DNA of 64,000 nucleotides from Chryseobacterium viscerum (lineage in GTDB: Bacteria; Bacteroidota; Bacteroidia; Flavobacteriales; Weeksellaceae), in assembly GCF_002899945.2 (NCBI RefSeq), contig NZ_PPEG02000002.1, forward strand, positions 496,001 through 560,000. The letters run 5' to 3'. Each line of letters begins with the position of its first letter. Position 1 is the first letter of the stretch. Below, one piece after another: positions 52,385-62,742 of this stretch. The notes under the pieces are model-generated. The model saw only the letters and a program-made list of their open reading frames with translations, did no database searches and was not told the DNA's origin. A program made the translations under genes and the position numbers.

Positions 52385-52460
52385 CAAAGAAATTCAGATC
52401 GGTACCATCTTTTAGGAACATGGCGCTCATTGGCACTCATTGGCTTCATTTGGCGCTCAT
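52385..52460 (-). promoter_or_regulatory. traA-side promoter with phased 10-bp repeat array (array C)
   Basis: Four adjacent units on the plus strand: TGGCGCTCAT (52421), TGGCACTCAT (52431), TGGCTTCATT (52441) and TGGCGCTCAT (52451). On the minus strand TTTCTTTG (complement of 52385-52392) begins 28 bases after the array; it keeps the TTTG half but differs from TAnnTTTG at the A. The direction is toward traA. The array itself is the cleanest of the four; the -7 match is weaker than at arrays A and B. Confidence 0.6.
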
Positions 52461-52558
52461 TTCAGTAGTGATCCTTCCATTTCTCTGCCCGAACTTTGTC
52501 AAAAGATTTCAAAATGGATGATGGGTATAAGTGCATGAATAGATCAGGGACTATAGTG

Positions 52559-52720
52559 AACAGCTTGAAGCTGTTTTCCCTGCTATCTATAATCCGTTCC
52601 TCAGAACGGGTTTTTGTGTTCACCGGAACACGGCAAGTTGTGTTCTGAGCTGCTGGAAATCAGTTCCGCAGCTCAAAACCTTGCCCTTGCAGGGGGCTGA
52701 AAACTCCCTCCGAAGTCGAG
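52559..52720 (+). other. probable oriT region with clustered hairpins
   Basis: Just before the mobilisation genes lie four closely spaced inverted repeats: AACAGCTT/AAGCTGTT (52559-52575), CCGTTC/GAACGG (52594-52609, followed by a T run), GTGTTC/GAACAC (52616-52631) and GAGCTGC-T-GGAA/TTCCGCAGCTC (52647-52674, one bulge). Relaxase recognition sites usually sit next to mobA/mobB and have such stems with a GC-rich flank, here TTGCCCTTGCAGGGG near 52681. The nic site itself cannot be assigned from sequence. Confidence 0.45.
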
Positions 52721-52750
52721 AGTTTGTAAAAATTTAATAATGGATTTATT

Positions 52751-53188
52751 ATGGAAGAAAATAATCATCACAGACCCAAAAAAGGAGGAAGGAATCCTAA
52801 AAAAGATCCCGCCATATTTCGGTATTCAATCAGTTTGAATGCTGAAGAAAATGCCAGGTTCCTTTCTCTTTTTGAGCAGTCGGAAATGAAAGTAATGGCA
52901 CATTTTATAACGGCCTGCCTTTTTCAGAGAACCATTAAAACGGTAAAAATTGATAAGGCATCCACAGATTATTATATGCGGCTCACCACCTTATATGGTC
53001 AGTTTCGTGCCATCGGGGTCAATTATAATCAGATCGTAAAGCTTCTTTACCGCAATTTTTCCGAAAAGAAAGCAGCAGCTTATCTCTACAAACTGGAAAA
53101 ACAGACCGCAGAAATGGCTAATTTAATCCAAGAAATGATGCATTTGACCCGGGAATTTGAAGAAAAACATCTGAAAAAAGACCCGTAA
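52751..53188 (+). CDS. mobA: mobilisation protein MobA, relaxosome accessory factor
   Basis: A 145-residue basic protein. The N-terminus (RPKKGGRNPKKDPAIFRYSIS) leads into a ribbon-helix-helix-like segment (LNAEENARFLSLFEQSEMKVM). A helical MobC-type region follows, with FRAIGVNYNQIVKLLYRNFSE and KLEKQTAEMANLIQEMMHLT. In Bacteroidetes elements the gene before the relaxase is called mobA; it binds oriT and assists the relaxase. It ends one base before mobB. Confidence 0.87.
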   Translation: MEENNHHRPKKGGRNPKKDPAIFRYSISLNAEENARFLSLFEQSEMKVMAHFITACLFQRTIKTVKIDKASTDYYMRLTTLYGQFRAIGVNYNQIVKLLYRNFSEKKAAAYLYKLEKQTAEMANLIQEMMHLTREFEEKHLKKDP

Positions 53189-53189
53189 T

Positions 53190-54461
53190 ATGATCGCAAA
53201 AATTGGCAGAGGAGAGAATTTATTGGGGGCACTTGCTTATAATCAGCTGAAAGTAGACAAAGAAAACGGACAGATTTTGTTTACTCAAAAGATAGCTGAA
53301 ACAGTAAATGGGCAGTATACTACAGCACAATTGGCTCGTTCTTTTGAACCTTACCTCATTGCCAATAACAAAACAGAGAAGCCAGTTCTGCATATTTCAC
53401 TCAATCCTGATCCCAAAGATAAGGTGAGTGATGACCAGTTTGTATCCATAGCTCAGGACTATATGGAGCAAATGGGGTACGGGAATCAGCCTTTTGTAGT
53501 ATTTAAACATACCGATATTGACAGAACCCATATTCATATTGTATCCGTTTGCGTGGATGAAGAAGGCAAAAAAATATCGGATACTTTTGAAAAAAGACGC
53601 TCGATGAAGCTCTGCCGTGAGCTGGAAGAAAAGCATGGATTGATACCCGCTACAGAGCAAAGCCCATCACAGGATGACCGGATTTTTAAGCCTATAGATT
53701 ATAAAAAAGGGGATATCAAAAGTCAGATCGCCTCAGTGGTCCGGCATCTGCCTAACTATTACAGGTTTCAAAGTATGGGTGAATACAACGCGCTCTTATC
53801 CCTTTTCAATATTACTGCTGAAGAGGTTAAAGGAGAGCTGCATGGAATACAGAAACAAGGACTCATTTACTCTGCCCAGAATGAAAATGGAGAAAAAGCA
53901 GGCAATCCCTTCAAAGCATCATTATTTGGTAAAAGCGCAGGATATATGATGTTGCAGGAACATTTTCTTAAATCTAAGGAATCTCTAAAAAAAGAACCGG
54001 TAAAGGCACTCCTGAAAAATACCATTGAGGCTACCCTGCACACGGCAGCTGATGAAATCAGTTTCAAAAAACAATTACAGCAGCAGGGGATCAATACAGT
54101 CGTACGGCGTAATGATACGGGGCGGGTTTATGGGGTCACCTTTATCGATCACAACTCTAAAACGGTATGGAATGGATCGCGCTTAGGAAAAGAACTTTCC
54201 GCTAATGTTTTTAATGAATGGTGGAGCCATGATCAAAAACCGGAGATCAAAACGACAGCATCGGAAAAATCAACTCAACCTAAAGATGCAAATCCGGAAG
54301 AAAAATTACATACTCTGTTTGATTTTCTTGATAAAAATGAGCCTGACTTTATAGAAGGTCTTGGAGGATTATTACCGGAAGTTCAGGGAGAGGATTATGA
54401 GGACCTGGCTTTTGAAAACCAAATGAAGAAGAAAAAACGAAAACCCGGACGCCAAAGCTAG
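53190..54461 (+). CDS. mobB: relaxase/mobilisation nuclease MobB (MOBP type)
   Basis: A 423-residue relaxase. The candidate catalytic tyrosine is Tyr17 in ALAYNQLKV. The metal-binding histidines are His107, His114 and His116 in FKHTDIDRTHIHI. A C-terminal helical region (about 200-360) and a basic tail ending KKKKRKPGRQS follow. Relaxases nick oriT and carry the strand through the channel. The gene follows mobA by one base. The basic end resembles type IV secretion signals, but this is inference. Confidence 0.93.
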   Translation: MIAKIGRGENLLGALAYNQLKVDKENGQILFTQKIAETVNGQYTTAQLARSFEPYLIANNKTEKPVLHISLNPDPKDKVSDDQFVSIAQDYMEQMGYGNQPFVVFKHTDIDRTHIHIVSVCVDEEGKKISDTFEKRRSMKLCRELEEKHGLIPATEQSPSQDDRIFKPIDYKKGDIKSQIASVVRHLPNYYRFQSMGEYNALLSLFNITAEEVKGELHGIQKQGLIYSAQNENGEKAGNPFKASLFGKSAGYMMLQEHFLKSKESLKKEPVKALLKNTIEATLHTAADEISFKKQLQQQGINTVVRRNDTGRVYGVTFIDHNSKTVWNGSRLGKELSANVFNEWWSHDQKPEIKTTASEKSTQPKDANPEEKLHTLFDFLDKNEPDFIEGLGGLLPEVQGEDYEDLAFENQMKKKKRKPGRQS

Positions 54462-54540
54462 ATTCTCATAAAAAACAATGAGCATTTTAATTTTACATAG
54501 ATAAGGAATCAAATCCTGAACGTGACCATCGGTTACACTT

Positions 54541-54616
54541 CACAGCGCCATCGGCAGCCACTAAGCGCCAACGGGTGCCAGCTCACAATAATTCTTTCAT
54601 AGCTCCTCTACATTCC
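54541..54616 (+). promoter_or_regulatory. mobC promoter with phased 10-bp repeat array (array D)
   Basis: On the minus strand the four adjacent units read TGGCACCCGT (54580-54571), TGGCGCTTAG (54570-54561), TGGCTGCCGA (54560-54551) and TGGCGCTGTG (54550-54541). On the plus strand TACATTCC (54609-54616) begins 28 bases after the array, matching the -7 consensus in TAnnTT only. The ATG of mobC is at 54644. The orientation of the array relative to the promoter is the same as at arrays A-C. Confidence 0.6.
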
Positions 54617-54643
54617 CGCTTCTAACATTTAAAATCTAAAAAA

Positions 54644-56638
54644 ATGCAAGGAGAAGACGATTTAAGAGGGCTTGCCAAGATTATGGCATTTATGAGAGCT
54701 GTGAGTATCCTGTTGGTACTGATACACCTTTATTGGTTTTGCTACGGATTTTTTCTCGGGCGCAGCTGGACACTGGAAGTTATTAATAAGATACTCGGTA
54801 ATTTCCAGAAGACAGCAGGTCTGTTTTCGCATACACTCTACACCAAAGTATTTGCAGTACTACTGCTCGCACTGAGCTGTTTGGGAACTAAAGGGGTAAA
54901 GAATGAAAAGATCACCTGGAAAAAGATCTACACGGTACTCGCGATTGGTTTTGTGCTGTTTTTTTTCAACACCCCATTGTTAAAACTGCCTCTGGCAGCT
55001 TTCTTTTATATTCTGAGTCTGGGTTTGGGGTATATCGCCTTAATGGTGGGTGGGCTCTGGATGAGCCGACTCCTCAAAAACAACCTAATGGATGATGTAT
55101 TCAATACCGAGAATGAAAGTTTCATGCAGGAAATGAGGCTCATGGTAAATGAATACTCCATTAACCTGCCCACCAAGTTCTGGTACGAGAAAAAGCAGCA
55201 TGACGGTTGGATCAACATTGTCAATCCATTTCGGGCCACTATCGTACTGGGAACCCCGGGCTCCGGAAAATCCTATGCTATTGTCAACAACTACATCAAA
55301 CAGCAAATTGAGAAGGGCTTTTCCATGTATATCTATGATTTCAAGTTCGATGATCTTTCCACCATAGCCTATAATCACCTACTGAAACATACTGATAAGT
55401 ACGCGGTAAAACCAAAATTCTACGTCATCAATTTTGATGATCCCAGAAGAAGTCACCGCTGTAACCCCATAAATCCCGATTTCATGACAGACATATCGGA
55501 TGCCTATGAGTCCGCATTCACCATCATGTTGAACCTCAATAGGTCGTGGATTCAGAAAAGTGGGGATTTTTTTGTCGAGTCACCAATTATCTTATTGGCA
55601 GCCATTATCTGGTTTTTGAAAATCTATGAAAATGGTAAATACTGCACCTTTCCCCATGCCATCGAGCTGCTAAACAAAAAGTATTCGGATGTATTCACCA
55701 TCCTTACCTCATATCCTGAACTGGAAAATTATATCTCTCCTTTTATGGACGCCTGGCAGGGAGGTGCGCAGGATCAGCTCCAAGGACAGATCGCTTCGGC
55801 GAAGATTCCTTTATCAAGAATGATCTCACCTCAATTGTATTGGGTAATGACCGGTGATGACTTTTCATTAGACATTAATAATCCTAAAGAGCCCAAAATC
55901 CTTTGTGTCGGTAATAACCCCGACCGTCAGAATATCTATTCAGCAGCCTTGGGGCTATACAATTCGAGAATCGTCAAACTGATCAATAAGAAAGGTAAGT
56001 TAAAGAGCTCTGTTATCATAGATGAGCTGCCCACGATTTATTTTAGGGGACTGGACAATCTCATCGCAACCGCCAGAAGCAACAAAGTTGCAGTTACGCT
56101 TGGCTTTCAAGATTTTTCGCAATTAATACGTGATTATGGGGATAAAGAAGCTAAGGTAATACAGAATACGGTTGGTAACATTTTCAGTGGACAAGTCGTT
56201 GGGGAAACAGCCAAAAGTCTTTCGGAACGTTTTGGGAAGGTACTGCAGAAACGCCAAAGTTTGAGTATCAACAGAAATGATAAATCGACTTCTATTTCTA
56301 CCCAATTGGACAGCCTGATTCCAGCCTCTAAAATATCAACACTTACCCAGGGAATATTTGTTGGAGCAGTATCCGACAATTTCGAGGAACGTATCGATCA
56401 GAAGATTTTCCACGCCGAGATTGTCGTAGACAATGAAAAGGTAGCCCAGGAAACCAAAGCCTATCAAAAGATTCCACAGATCGCATCATTTGAAGACGAA
56501 AATGGGGAAGACAACATGAAGCAGGAAATTGAGGCGAACTATCGCCAGATCAAAACCGATATCGTAAAAATTGTAACCGATGAACTGGAACGGATCGGAA
56601 ATGATCCAGACCTCCAACACCTACTTACCCAGGAATAA
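54644..56638 (+). CDS. mobC: type IV coupling protein MobC (TraG/VirD4 family)
   Basis: A 664-residue coupling ATPase. Membrane helices lie near the N-terminus (residues about 14-36, 60-76, 88-104 and 107-135). Walker A is IVLGTPGSGKSYAIV (about residue 200), and a Walker B-like stretch is SSVIIDELPTIYFRGLDNLIA. In Bacteroidetes mobilisation modules this gene is named mobC, not to be confused with the small MobC of other systems. It brings the relaxase-DNA complex to the TraG-powered channel. A phased-array promoter lies 64 bases upstream of the start. Confidence 0.9.
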   Translation: MQGEDDLRGLAKIMAFMRAVSILLVLIHLYWFCYGFFLGRSWTLEVINKILGNFQKTAGLFSHTLYTKVFAVLLLALSCLGTKGVKNEKITWKKIYTVLAIGFVLFFFNTPLLKLPLAAFFYILSLGLGYIALMVGGLWMSRLLKNNLMDDVFNTENESFMQEMRLMVNEYSINLPTKFWYEKKQHDGWINIVNPFRATIVLGTPGSGKSYAIVNNYIKQQIEKGFSMYIYDFKFDDLSTIAYNHLLKHTDKYAVKPKFYVINFDDPRRSHRCNPINPDFMTDISDAYESAFTIMLNLNRSWIQKSGDFFVESPIILLAAIIWFLKIYENGKYCTFPHAIELLNKKYSDVFTILTSYPELENYISPFMDAWQGGAQDQLQGQIASAKIPLSRMISPQLYWVMTGDDFSLDINNPKEPKILCVGNNPDRQNIYSAALGLYNSRIVKLINKKGKLKSSVIIDELPTIYFRGLDNLIATARSNKVAVTLGFQDFSQLIRDYGDKEAKVIQNTVGNIFSGQVVGETAKSLSERFGKVLQKRQSLSINRNDKSTSISTQLDSLIPASKISTLTQGIFVGAVSDNFEERIDQKIFHAEIVVDNEKVAQETKAYQKIPQIASFEDENGEDNMKQEIEANYRQIKTDIVKIVTDELERIGNDPDLQHLLTQE

Positions 56639-56755
56639 AAAGACTTTTTAATCACAAAAACAAATTCACATTTCATTTTTTCACCATTATTAACTTTCAA
56701 TCTTATGTTACTTCAATGTATCACTGACAAGCAATTGTCGCCAGCAGGTATTTGC

Positions 56756-59700
56756 ATGAAAATACCTGCTTTTATTTGTATTCTCCTGCTATCTTCTTTC
56801 GCTACGAAAGGCGCAGATCTCTACTGGATCGGAGGCAGCGGCAGGTGGAGTGATATTAATCACTGGTCCCTGAGTTCTGGGAATTCAGGGGGTCAGCTAT
56901 CCCCAAGTATTCCCCAGGCAGGAGATAACGTGATCTTTGATCATAATTCAGGTTTTACAGCAAATAGTAAAACCGTCTCCATCAATCAGGAATCCTCATG
57001 CCATCATTTTTCCATTACAGGAGCTATCCAAGCTCCGGTATTTGAAGGAACGATCCTCCATATCTATGGAACTGCCGATTTTCAAACCGGGACTATTATA
57101 AATAGTACTATTTATTTCAGATCCCGTGACACCGACTCGGTGAGTTTTAATTCAGAGGTAAGAGGTTCTGCAGCGATATATTTTATAGGAAGCGGCTTAT
57201 ATCAAATTAGTGGAACCCTGAACAGTACCGGAAAAATGTATTTTTTACAGGGATCACTCAATTTTGGTTCCAGCAGGATTACAACGGGCTTTTTTGATCA
57301 AACCGGTTGCTGCGGCTCTGTACCATCGGCTGTGGTAGAACCGCGGTCTTTAGATTTAGGATCGTCCATTGTTACCCTCACCGAAAGAAATTCACAACTC
57401 AGCGGATCGCCATCATGGAATTATACCGGAACCACACTCATCGGAGGTACTTCTCAAATTAACCTAACCAAAGGAGCTGATGACGGATACGGCGTTTCTT
57501 TTATAGGAAAGAATGGACATATCTATCATAATGTCAGCTTTACCAGTAGAGCAAATCCGATCAATCCATCTGCCTATGGATGGTACTCCGTCGCAGAAGG
57601 GAATTGTACCTTTAATAATCTGACCTTTGCAAGTTCAGGATTTATTTCCTCTAACTGCACGATAGATACCCTGAACCTCGCCAGGTCAAAGACCTATTTT
57701 GTGTATGGAGCTCAAAATATCAGTGTTATTAATAATCCGACACAGGATTGTGAGGAATTATGGACGTTAAGCGGTTACGGAGGTAAACAAGCCGTTATAA
57801 AAAGTAATCGCCCACTGAACTTGCGCAATGTCAGGCTCAATTACCTTAAAGCTGTAGGTACAGGGTTATTTTCTATCGATAACGGAATTGATGGCGGACA
57901 GAATTCAGGTTGGGTTTTTACAAATACCCCTAAAGATTTCTATTGGATCGGTGGTGGTGGGAACTGGAATGATCCCGCCCATTGGACTGTTAATGCCGAT
58001 GGAACTCCTTCTGGAGGATGTCTGCCGAGCCGTAATGATAATGTATTTTTCACCCGATTTTCGGGAGAAATTTCTTCGGCAGATCCCGTGATCGTTAATT
58101 CCCCTGATGCTGAGTGTAAAAATATTTCCTGGAACGACGTGCCGGGAAATCCTGTCTTTACAACCGCAGCTCCAAAAGATATGCTCAGTATTTTCGGTTC
58201 AAGCACATGGCAGAAAGGAATGGTCTACCAAATTGCCACAACCCGATATATGAGCCCCGATACAGAAAATACCCTTACCTCAAATGGAATAACTATTTAC
58301 GGGAATACTGAGTTCTCAACTGGCGGTGGGTGGATCTTGAATGATGCTTTTTCAAGCCCTGAAAACGATATACTCTTTAGAAACGGGCATCTCAATACCA
58401 ATAACCAAGCGGTAACGGTGAGAAATTTCGGCTCTGCGACTTCGGGACTCGGAGTTCGTACCTTAACTCTGGGAAGTTCACTTATCACGGTTAATGGCAA
58501 TTGGTCGTATATCAACTATGGCGGATCAGCGATCCATCTGAATGCAGGTACCAGCCGGATCAATTTAACCTCAGACAACGCATATTTTTATTATCATTCA
58601 GGACTCACGTACCACAATCTGGCATTTACTGCCGGGGGCAGTGCCAATTTATCTTCATTACTATACAGTACAACAACTCCCTGCACCTTCAATAGCGTAA
58701 CCTTTGCAGGCAGTGCTTTTATTAATGCAGGGGGTAATCCTACACCTATTGCAACAACAAATCTCCATTTATCTGCTTCAAAGAAATATGTGTTGGGAAC
58801 GAATATGGAAGTGAAGATCGGTAATTTAACTATTGACGGTCCTGTTTGCAGCGGTATGACGGATATCAGCTCTTATTCAGGGCTCACAAAAGCCAGGCTG
58901 AATTTAGTGAGTCCCGCTACTATTACGGGTGCCAGACTCAACGGTATCCATGCCACCGGTTCTACCTTGACTGTTACAGGGGGGATAGACGGTGGCAATA
59001 ATCAAAATGTTGTAATTAGCCCGGCCACATCACGAAATTTCTACTGGATCGGAGGAAGCGGAAATTGGAGTGATCCCAAACACTGGACAGAAACTTCTAA
59101 TGGAAGTGCTGATCCGGCGAACACCTGTCTACCGGGAGCGATGGATAACGTATTCTTTAACCGCTACTCCGGTACAGACTATATCCTAAGTTTTGATGTT
59201 CCCGCCAATTGTAATACCATGACCTGGGAAGAAGTACCGGGAAGTAAGCCGGTACTCAAAGGTCTTCAGGCAAATCCCTTAAACATCAATGGCTCACTGG
59301 TATTACAAACCGGGATGGATTATGATGTAGAGCGCACCAACTTTGTAGGCAATACGTCAGGGAATACCATCACCACTCACGGCGTGACGATGGATTATTC
59401 CGCAGCGAATGTTTCAGGAAAAGGCGTATTTTTTAATAGTGCTTCCGGTACCTGGTCATTGTCCGATACTTTTAACGTCAAAAATTTTGGAGTACTCAGC
59501 GGTACTTTTGACACCAATAATCAAACGGTCAATGCTGATAACTACTTCTCTATTTCAGGGAGCGCAGCGTCTGTCCTTAATTTGGGCTCATCGGCAATTA
59601 ACATCGCAGGATATTGGGATGGCGCAGGTATTTCAAAATTGAATGCCGGGACTAGTATCATCAATATGATGGGTACCATGCCGGATTCCAATTCCTCGGG

Positions 59701-62623
59701 AGGCGGAGTGAATAACAATGAGTTTAGGTCCAAGCCCGGGCTTGTGTATAACGATCTTTATTTTCTAAATAAAGCATTACCGGGAAAGATCATTGGATAT
59801 GATGCTACGAGCGGAAATACCTTTAATACCGTAAGTTTTGCCGGAGAATCAAGCATTAATGGTTCAAATCAATTTAATATTCTGACATTAGGAACAGGTA
59901 AAAACAGCCGCCTGATGCCGGGTTCCACCCAAACGGTTAACCGGCTGATCGCAAGTTCATCTTGCCGATTTTGGAATCTTGATAATAACTGTATTTCTGA
60001 AAGCTCTTCCTGTAATTCAACTCCAAAAGCCATCATTAAAACTCTTTCGAACTTATCACTCAATAACGTTAGGATGAGCGGTATTGCAGTAATCGGTGGG
60101 GCGAGTTACACGGCGACAGGCATTGATTTAGGAAATAATTCGGGATGGATTTTTTCTCAGCCAAAGGCGAAGGATTTATATTGGATCGGTGGCAGCGGCT
60201 CCTGGAATGATCCGAGTCATTGGACGACTCATTCAGATGGAACCCCATCGGAAGGAGGCTGTCTGCCGACCCGCTTTGATAATGTTTTCTTTAATGAGTA
60301 TTCGGGTGAAAGTCCTGTAATCAATATTCCCCAATTAGCAGACTTCCATGATATGACCTGGAATAAGGTGCCGGGTAAACCTACCATTGGAGGAGCATTA
60401 TCCTGTTATGGATCAATGACTTTGCAGTCTTCTTTATCGCATGTTGGAGGCGTTCAATTTCTATCCTCAGAGCCAGGAAGCACCATTACAACAAATGGGG
60501 CTATTGTTGCCACAAACTTTGATATGAATTTTTCGGGTACCGGCAGCTATACTTTCTTAGATGACTTTACGACCCATACCAGGATTAATTTCACGAGTGG
60601 AATACTCAATACCAATGGGAAAACCGTTAAAGCCTTATCTTTTAATGGCGGAAACAGAGGTGATAGACAATCACTCATATTGGGCGGCTCAAAAATCTAT
60701 TTGACAGGTGAAGGCTGGTTGTACACCGGTGCCCATTTAGATGCGGGAACAAGCAACATTGAGTTAACACAGTCTGCCAACGAGTTTAAAGGAAAAGATG
60801 GTGATCTGTACCATACTATCACTTTTAATGCCGGTGATAATCATAATAACGTTTTGTATGGAGGTATTTTGGTTGATAGTCTTATATTTTCTTCTAAAAA
60901 TTCTACTTACCAAGTCGAAGCCGGTAAAACCATAACGGTCAATAATTTATTAAAAATAAGCGGCACTAACTGTTCTACCGTTCAGATACAATCGACAGAT
61001 GCCGGAAAACAAGCCAGCCTTTGTGTAAAAGGGGGTAACACCACTTTTAATTTCATCTCCATAAAAGATATTAACGCATCCTGCCTTCCTTTTACGATCC
61101 TTCCACAGAGTACCAATGCCGGGAATACCACTAATATTACCTTTCAGCTAAGTCCGGGAACAGGAATTGGTGCTTTAGGACCGGATATAAAAATTTGTGC
61201 CGGCAGTCTGCCGATCATGCTAGATGCCGGTGCGTTGATGCCCAATGACAATTCGGATATTCAGTGGATGAATCTAACCACCGGTGAGATCTTGGGGAGC
61301 GGGATCAGGCAGACGATCACTGCCGGAGGGACTTATCGCATTAAAGTGGTCTACGGTTCCAACTGCGAAGTAACAGATGATATCGTGATTACCATAGATC
61401 CTGTCACCAATCTTGCTGCCCAAATCAAAATCACCCAGCCCACCTGCACTGTTGCCAGTGGGGCAATTAATATAACGCCAACGAAAGGGATACTGTATAG
61501 TGTCAATGGAAGCCCATATTCAGAAACTTTGTATTACCATCTTGTAAGCGGTAAACATACAATCACTGCAAAAAACGCTTCGGGATGCCTAAGTGATACT
61601 GTCATTGTTACAATAGATCCACAACCATTACCTCCCACAGCAAGCATTAGCTATGGAATGGGTGAATTTCAGGCAATAGGAAAAGTGGATGTTGTACAAA
61701 GCGGTCAAGCCGGAGGAAGTTTTTCTTCCTTTCCTGCAGGTTTGATAATTGATCCCAAAACAGGAAGTATAGATCTGGCAAGTTCTACTCCCAATCAGTC
61801 TTATTCAATTACCTACACTTTTTCTCATGGAGGTTGCACAGGCAGTACCACTGCTTCAATAAGAATAAACCTTTCGCCGGTTACCATTGCTTATCCTTTT
61901 CAAGATTATTGTGCGGTCGGCAGCGTAAAAGTTCATCAAACAGGCCTTACAACCGGTAAGTACACCGCGAGTCCATCGGGACTAAAAATCAATGAACTGA
62001 CCGGTACTATTGATTTGTTAGGAAGTCTTCCCGGAATGTATGAGGTAATTTACACCTATAACGATGGTTCTCTACGAAAAACAGCAGTTACGACCATTAT
62101 GGTCAATGCACTCCCCACCATTACCATAACAAGTGACCTTGGAACAGAGATTTTAAAAGGACAAACGCTCACCTTAACTGCTTCGGGTGGTACGAGCTAC
62201 GCATGGATTGGTACAGATATTCAGAGCGGACAGAATACGACATCAATAAAAGTCAGTCCAAAAGAGACAGCCACGTATAAAGCCATTGCCACCAATTTGG
62301 GCGGATGTACTGCTGTTACAGAAATTACCATTATAGTCAAAGAAGATATGAGTTTAATCCCAAATAATGTGATTACCCCCAATGGTGACGGAAAAAATGA
62401 TACCTGGATCATCAAAAACATAGAAGCTTATCCCAATAACAGGGTATATATTTATGACAGAGCGGGACGATTACTGTATAGCAAAGCCGGGTATTCCAAT
62501 GACTGGGATGGAACTTTACATGGAAAGCTTCTGAGTGAAGATGCCTATATCTATGTTATAGAGCCCGGAAATGGGAAGCACTTCATTAGGGGAACGGTTT
62601 CTATTATTTGGGATCATCAATAA
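56756..62623 (+). CDS. giant repeat exoprotein with T9SS type B (gliding-type) C-terminal domain
   Basis: A protein of about 1955 residues from MKIPAFICILLLSSFATKGAD (an ATG at 56705 precedes the signal by 17 unlikely residues). It has four ~370-residue repeats. Each opens with a YWIGGSGxWxDxxHW motif (near residues 37, 409, 777 and 1155 counted from 56705) and continues with DNVFF and beta-helix-like strands. A tail of Ig-like or PKD-like segments follows. The last ~90 residues (IPNNVITPNGDGKNDTWIIKN, then VYIYDRAGRLLY) are a gliding motility-associated C-terminal domain, the type B signal for type IX secretion. Probably a surface adhesin. The PorP/SprF gene downstream fits. Confidence 0.88.
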   Translation: MKIPAFICILLLSSFATKGADLYWIGGSGRWSDINHWSLSSGNSGGQLSPSIPQAGDNVIFDHNSGFTANSKTVSINQESSCHHFSITGAIQAPVFEGTILHIYGTADFQTGTIINSTIYFRSRDTDSVSFNSEVRGSAAIYFIGSGLYQISGTLNSTGKMYFLQGSLNFGSSRITTGFFDQTGCCGSVPSAVVEPRSLDLGSSIVTLTERNSQLSGSPSWNYTGTTLIGGTSQINLTKGADDGYGVSFIGKNGHIYHNVSFTSRANPINPSAYGWYSVAEGNCTFNNLTFASSGFISSNCTIDTLNLARSKTYFVYGAQNISVINNPTQDCEELWTLSGYGGKQAVIKSNRPLNLRNVRLNYLKAVGTGLFSIDNGIDGGQNSGWVFTNTPKDFYWIGGGGNWNDPAHWTVNADGTPSGGCLPSRNDNVFFTRFSGEISSADPVIVNSPDAECKNISWNDVPGNPVFTTAAPKDMLSIFGSSTWQKGMVYQIATTRYMSPDTENTLTSNGITIYGNTEFSTGGGWILNDAFSSPENDILFRNGHLNTNNQAVTVRNFGSATSGLGVRTLTLGSSLITVNGNWSYINYGGSAIHLNAGTSRINLTSDNAYFYYHSGLTYHNLAFTAGGSANLSSLLYSTTTPCTFNSVTFAGSAFINAGGNPTPIATTNLHLSASKKYVLGTNMEVKIGNLTIDGPVCSGMTDISSYSGLTKARLNLVSPATITGARLNGIHATGSTLTVTGGIDGGNNQNVVISPATSRNFYWIGGSGNWSDPKHWTETSNGSADPANTCLPGAMDNVFFNRYSGTDYILSFDVPANCNTMTWEEVPGSKPVLKGLQANPLNINGSLVLQTGMDYDVERTNFVGNTSGNTITTHGVTMDYSAANVSGKGVFFNSASGTWSLSDTFNVKNFGVLSGTFDTNNQTVNADNYFSISGSAASVLNLGSSAINIAGYWDGAGISKLNAGTSIINMMGTMPDSNSSGGGVNNNEFRSKPGLVYNDLYFLNKALPGKIIGYDATSGNTFNTVSFAGESSINGSNQFNILTLGTGKNSRLMPGSTQTVNRLIASSSCRFWNLDNNCISESSSCNSTPKAIIKTLSNLSLNNVRMSGIAVIGGASYTATGIDLGNNSGWIFSQPKAKDLYWIGGSGSWNDPSHWTTHSDGTPSEGGCLPTRFDNVFFNEYSGESPVINIPQLADFHDMTWNKVPGKPTIGGALSCYGSMTLQSSLSHVGGVQFLSSEPGSTITTNGAIVATNFDMNFSGTGSYTFLDDFTTHTRINFTSGILNTNGKTVKALSFNGGNRGDRQSLILGGSKIYLTGEGWLYTGAHLDAGTSNIELTQSANEFKGKDGDLYHTITFNAGDNHNNVLYGGILVDSLIFSSKNSTYQVEAGKTITVNNLLKISGTNCSTVQIQSTDAGKQASLCVKGGNTTFNFISIKDINASCLPFTILPQSTNAGNTTNITFQLSPGTGIGALGPDIKICAGSLPIMLDAGALMPNDNSDIQWMNLTTGEILGSGIRQTITAGGTYRIKVVYGSNCEVTDDIVITIDPVTNLAAQIKITQPTCTVASGAINITPTKGILYSVNGSPYSETLYYHLVSGKHTITAKNASGCLSDTVIVTIDPQPLPPTASISYGMGEFQAIGKVDVVQSGQAGGSFSSFPAGLIIDPKTGSIDLASSTPNQSYSITYTFSHGGCTGSTTASIRINLSPVTIAYPFQDYCAVGSVKVHQTGLTTGKYTASPSGLKINELTGTIDLLGSLPGMYEVIYTYNDGSLRKTAVTTIMVNALPTITITSDLGTEILKGQTLTLTASGGTSYAWIGTDIQSGQNTTSIKVSPKETATYKAIATNLGGCTAVTEITIIVKEDMSLIPNNVITPNGDGKNDTWIIKNIEAYPNNRVYIYDRAGRLLYSKAGYSNDWDGTLHGKLLSEDAYIYVIEPGNGKHFIRGTVSIIWDHQ

Positions 62624-62742
62624 AATATCAGATCCTACAAAATTATTCAACAAAAGAATCAAGACCCTCAAACCCAAACATCCTCAAAATCAATATCGAT
62701 GCAGATAACGATTCCAATTTTATACAACTTAATTAAGAAGAC

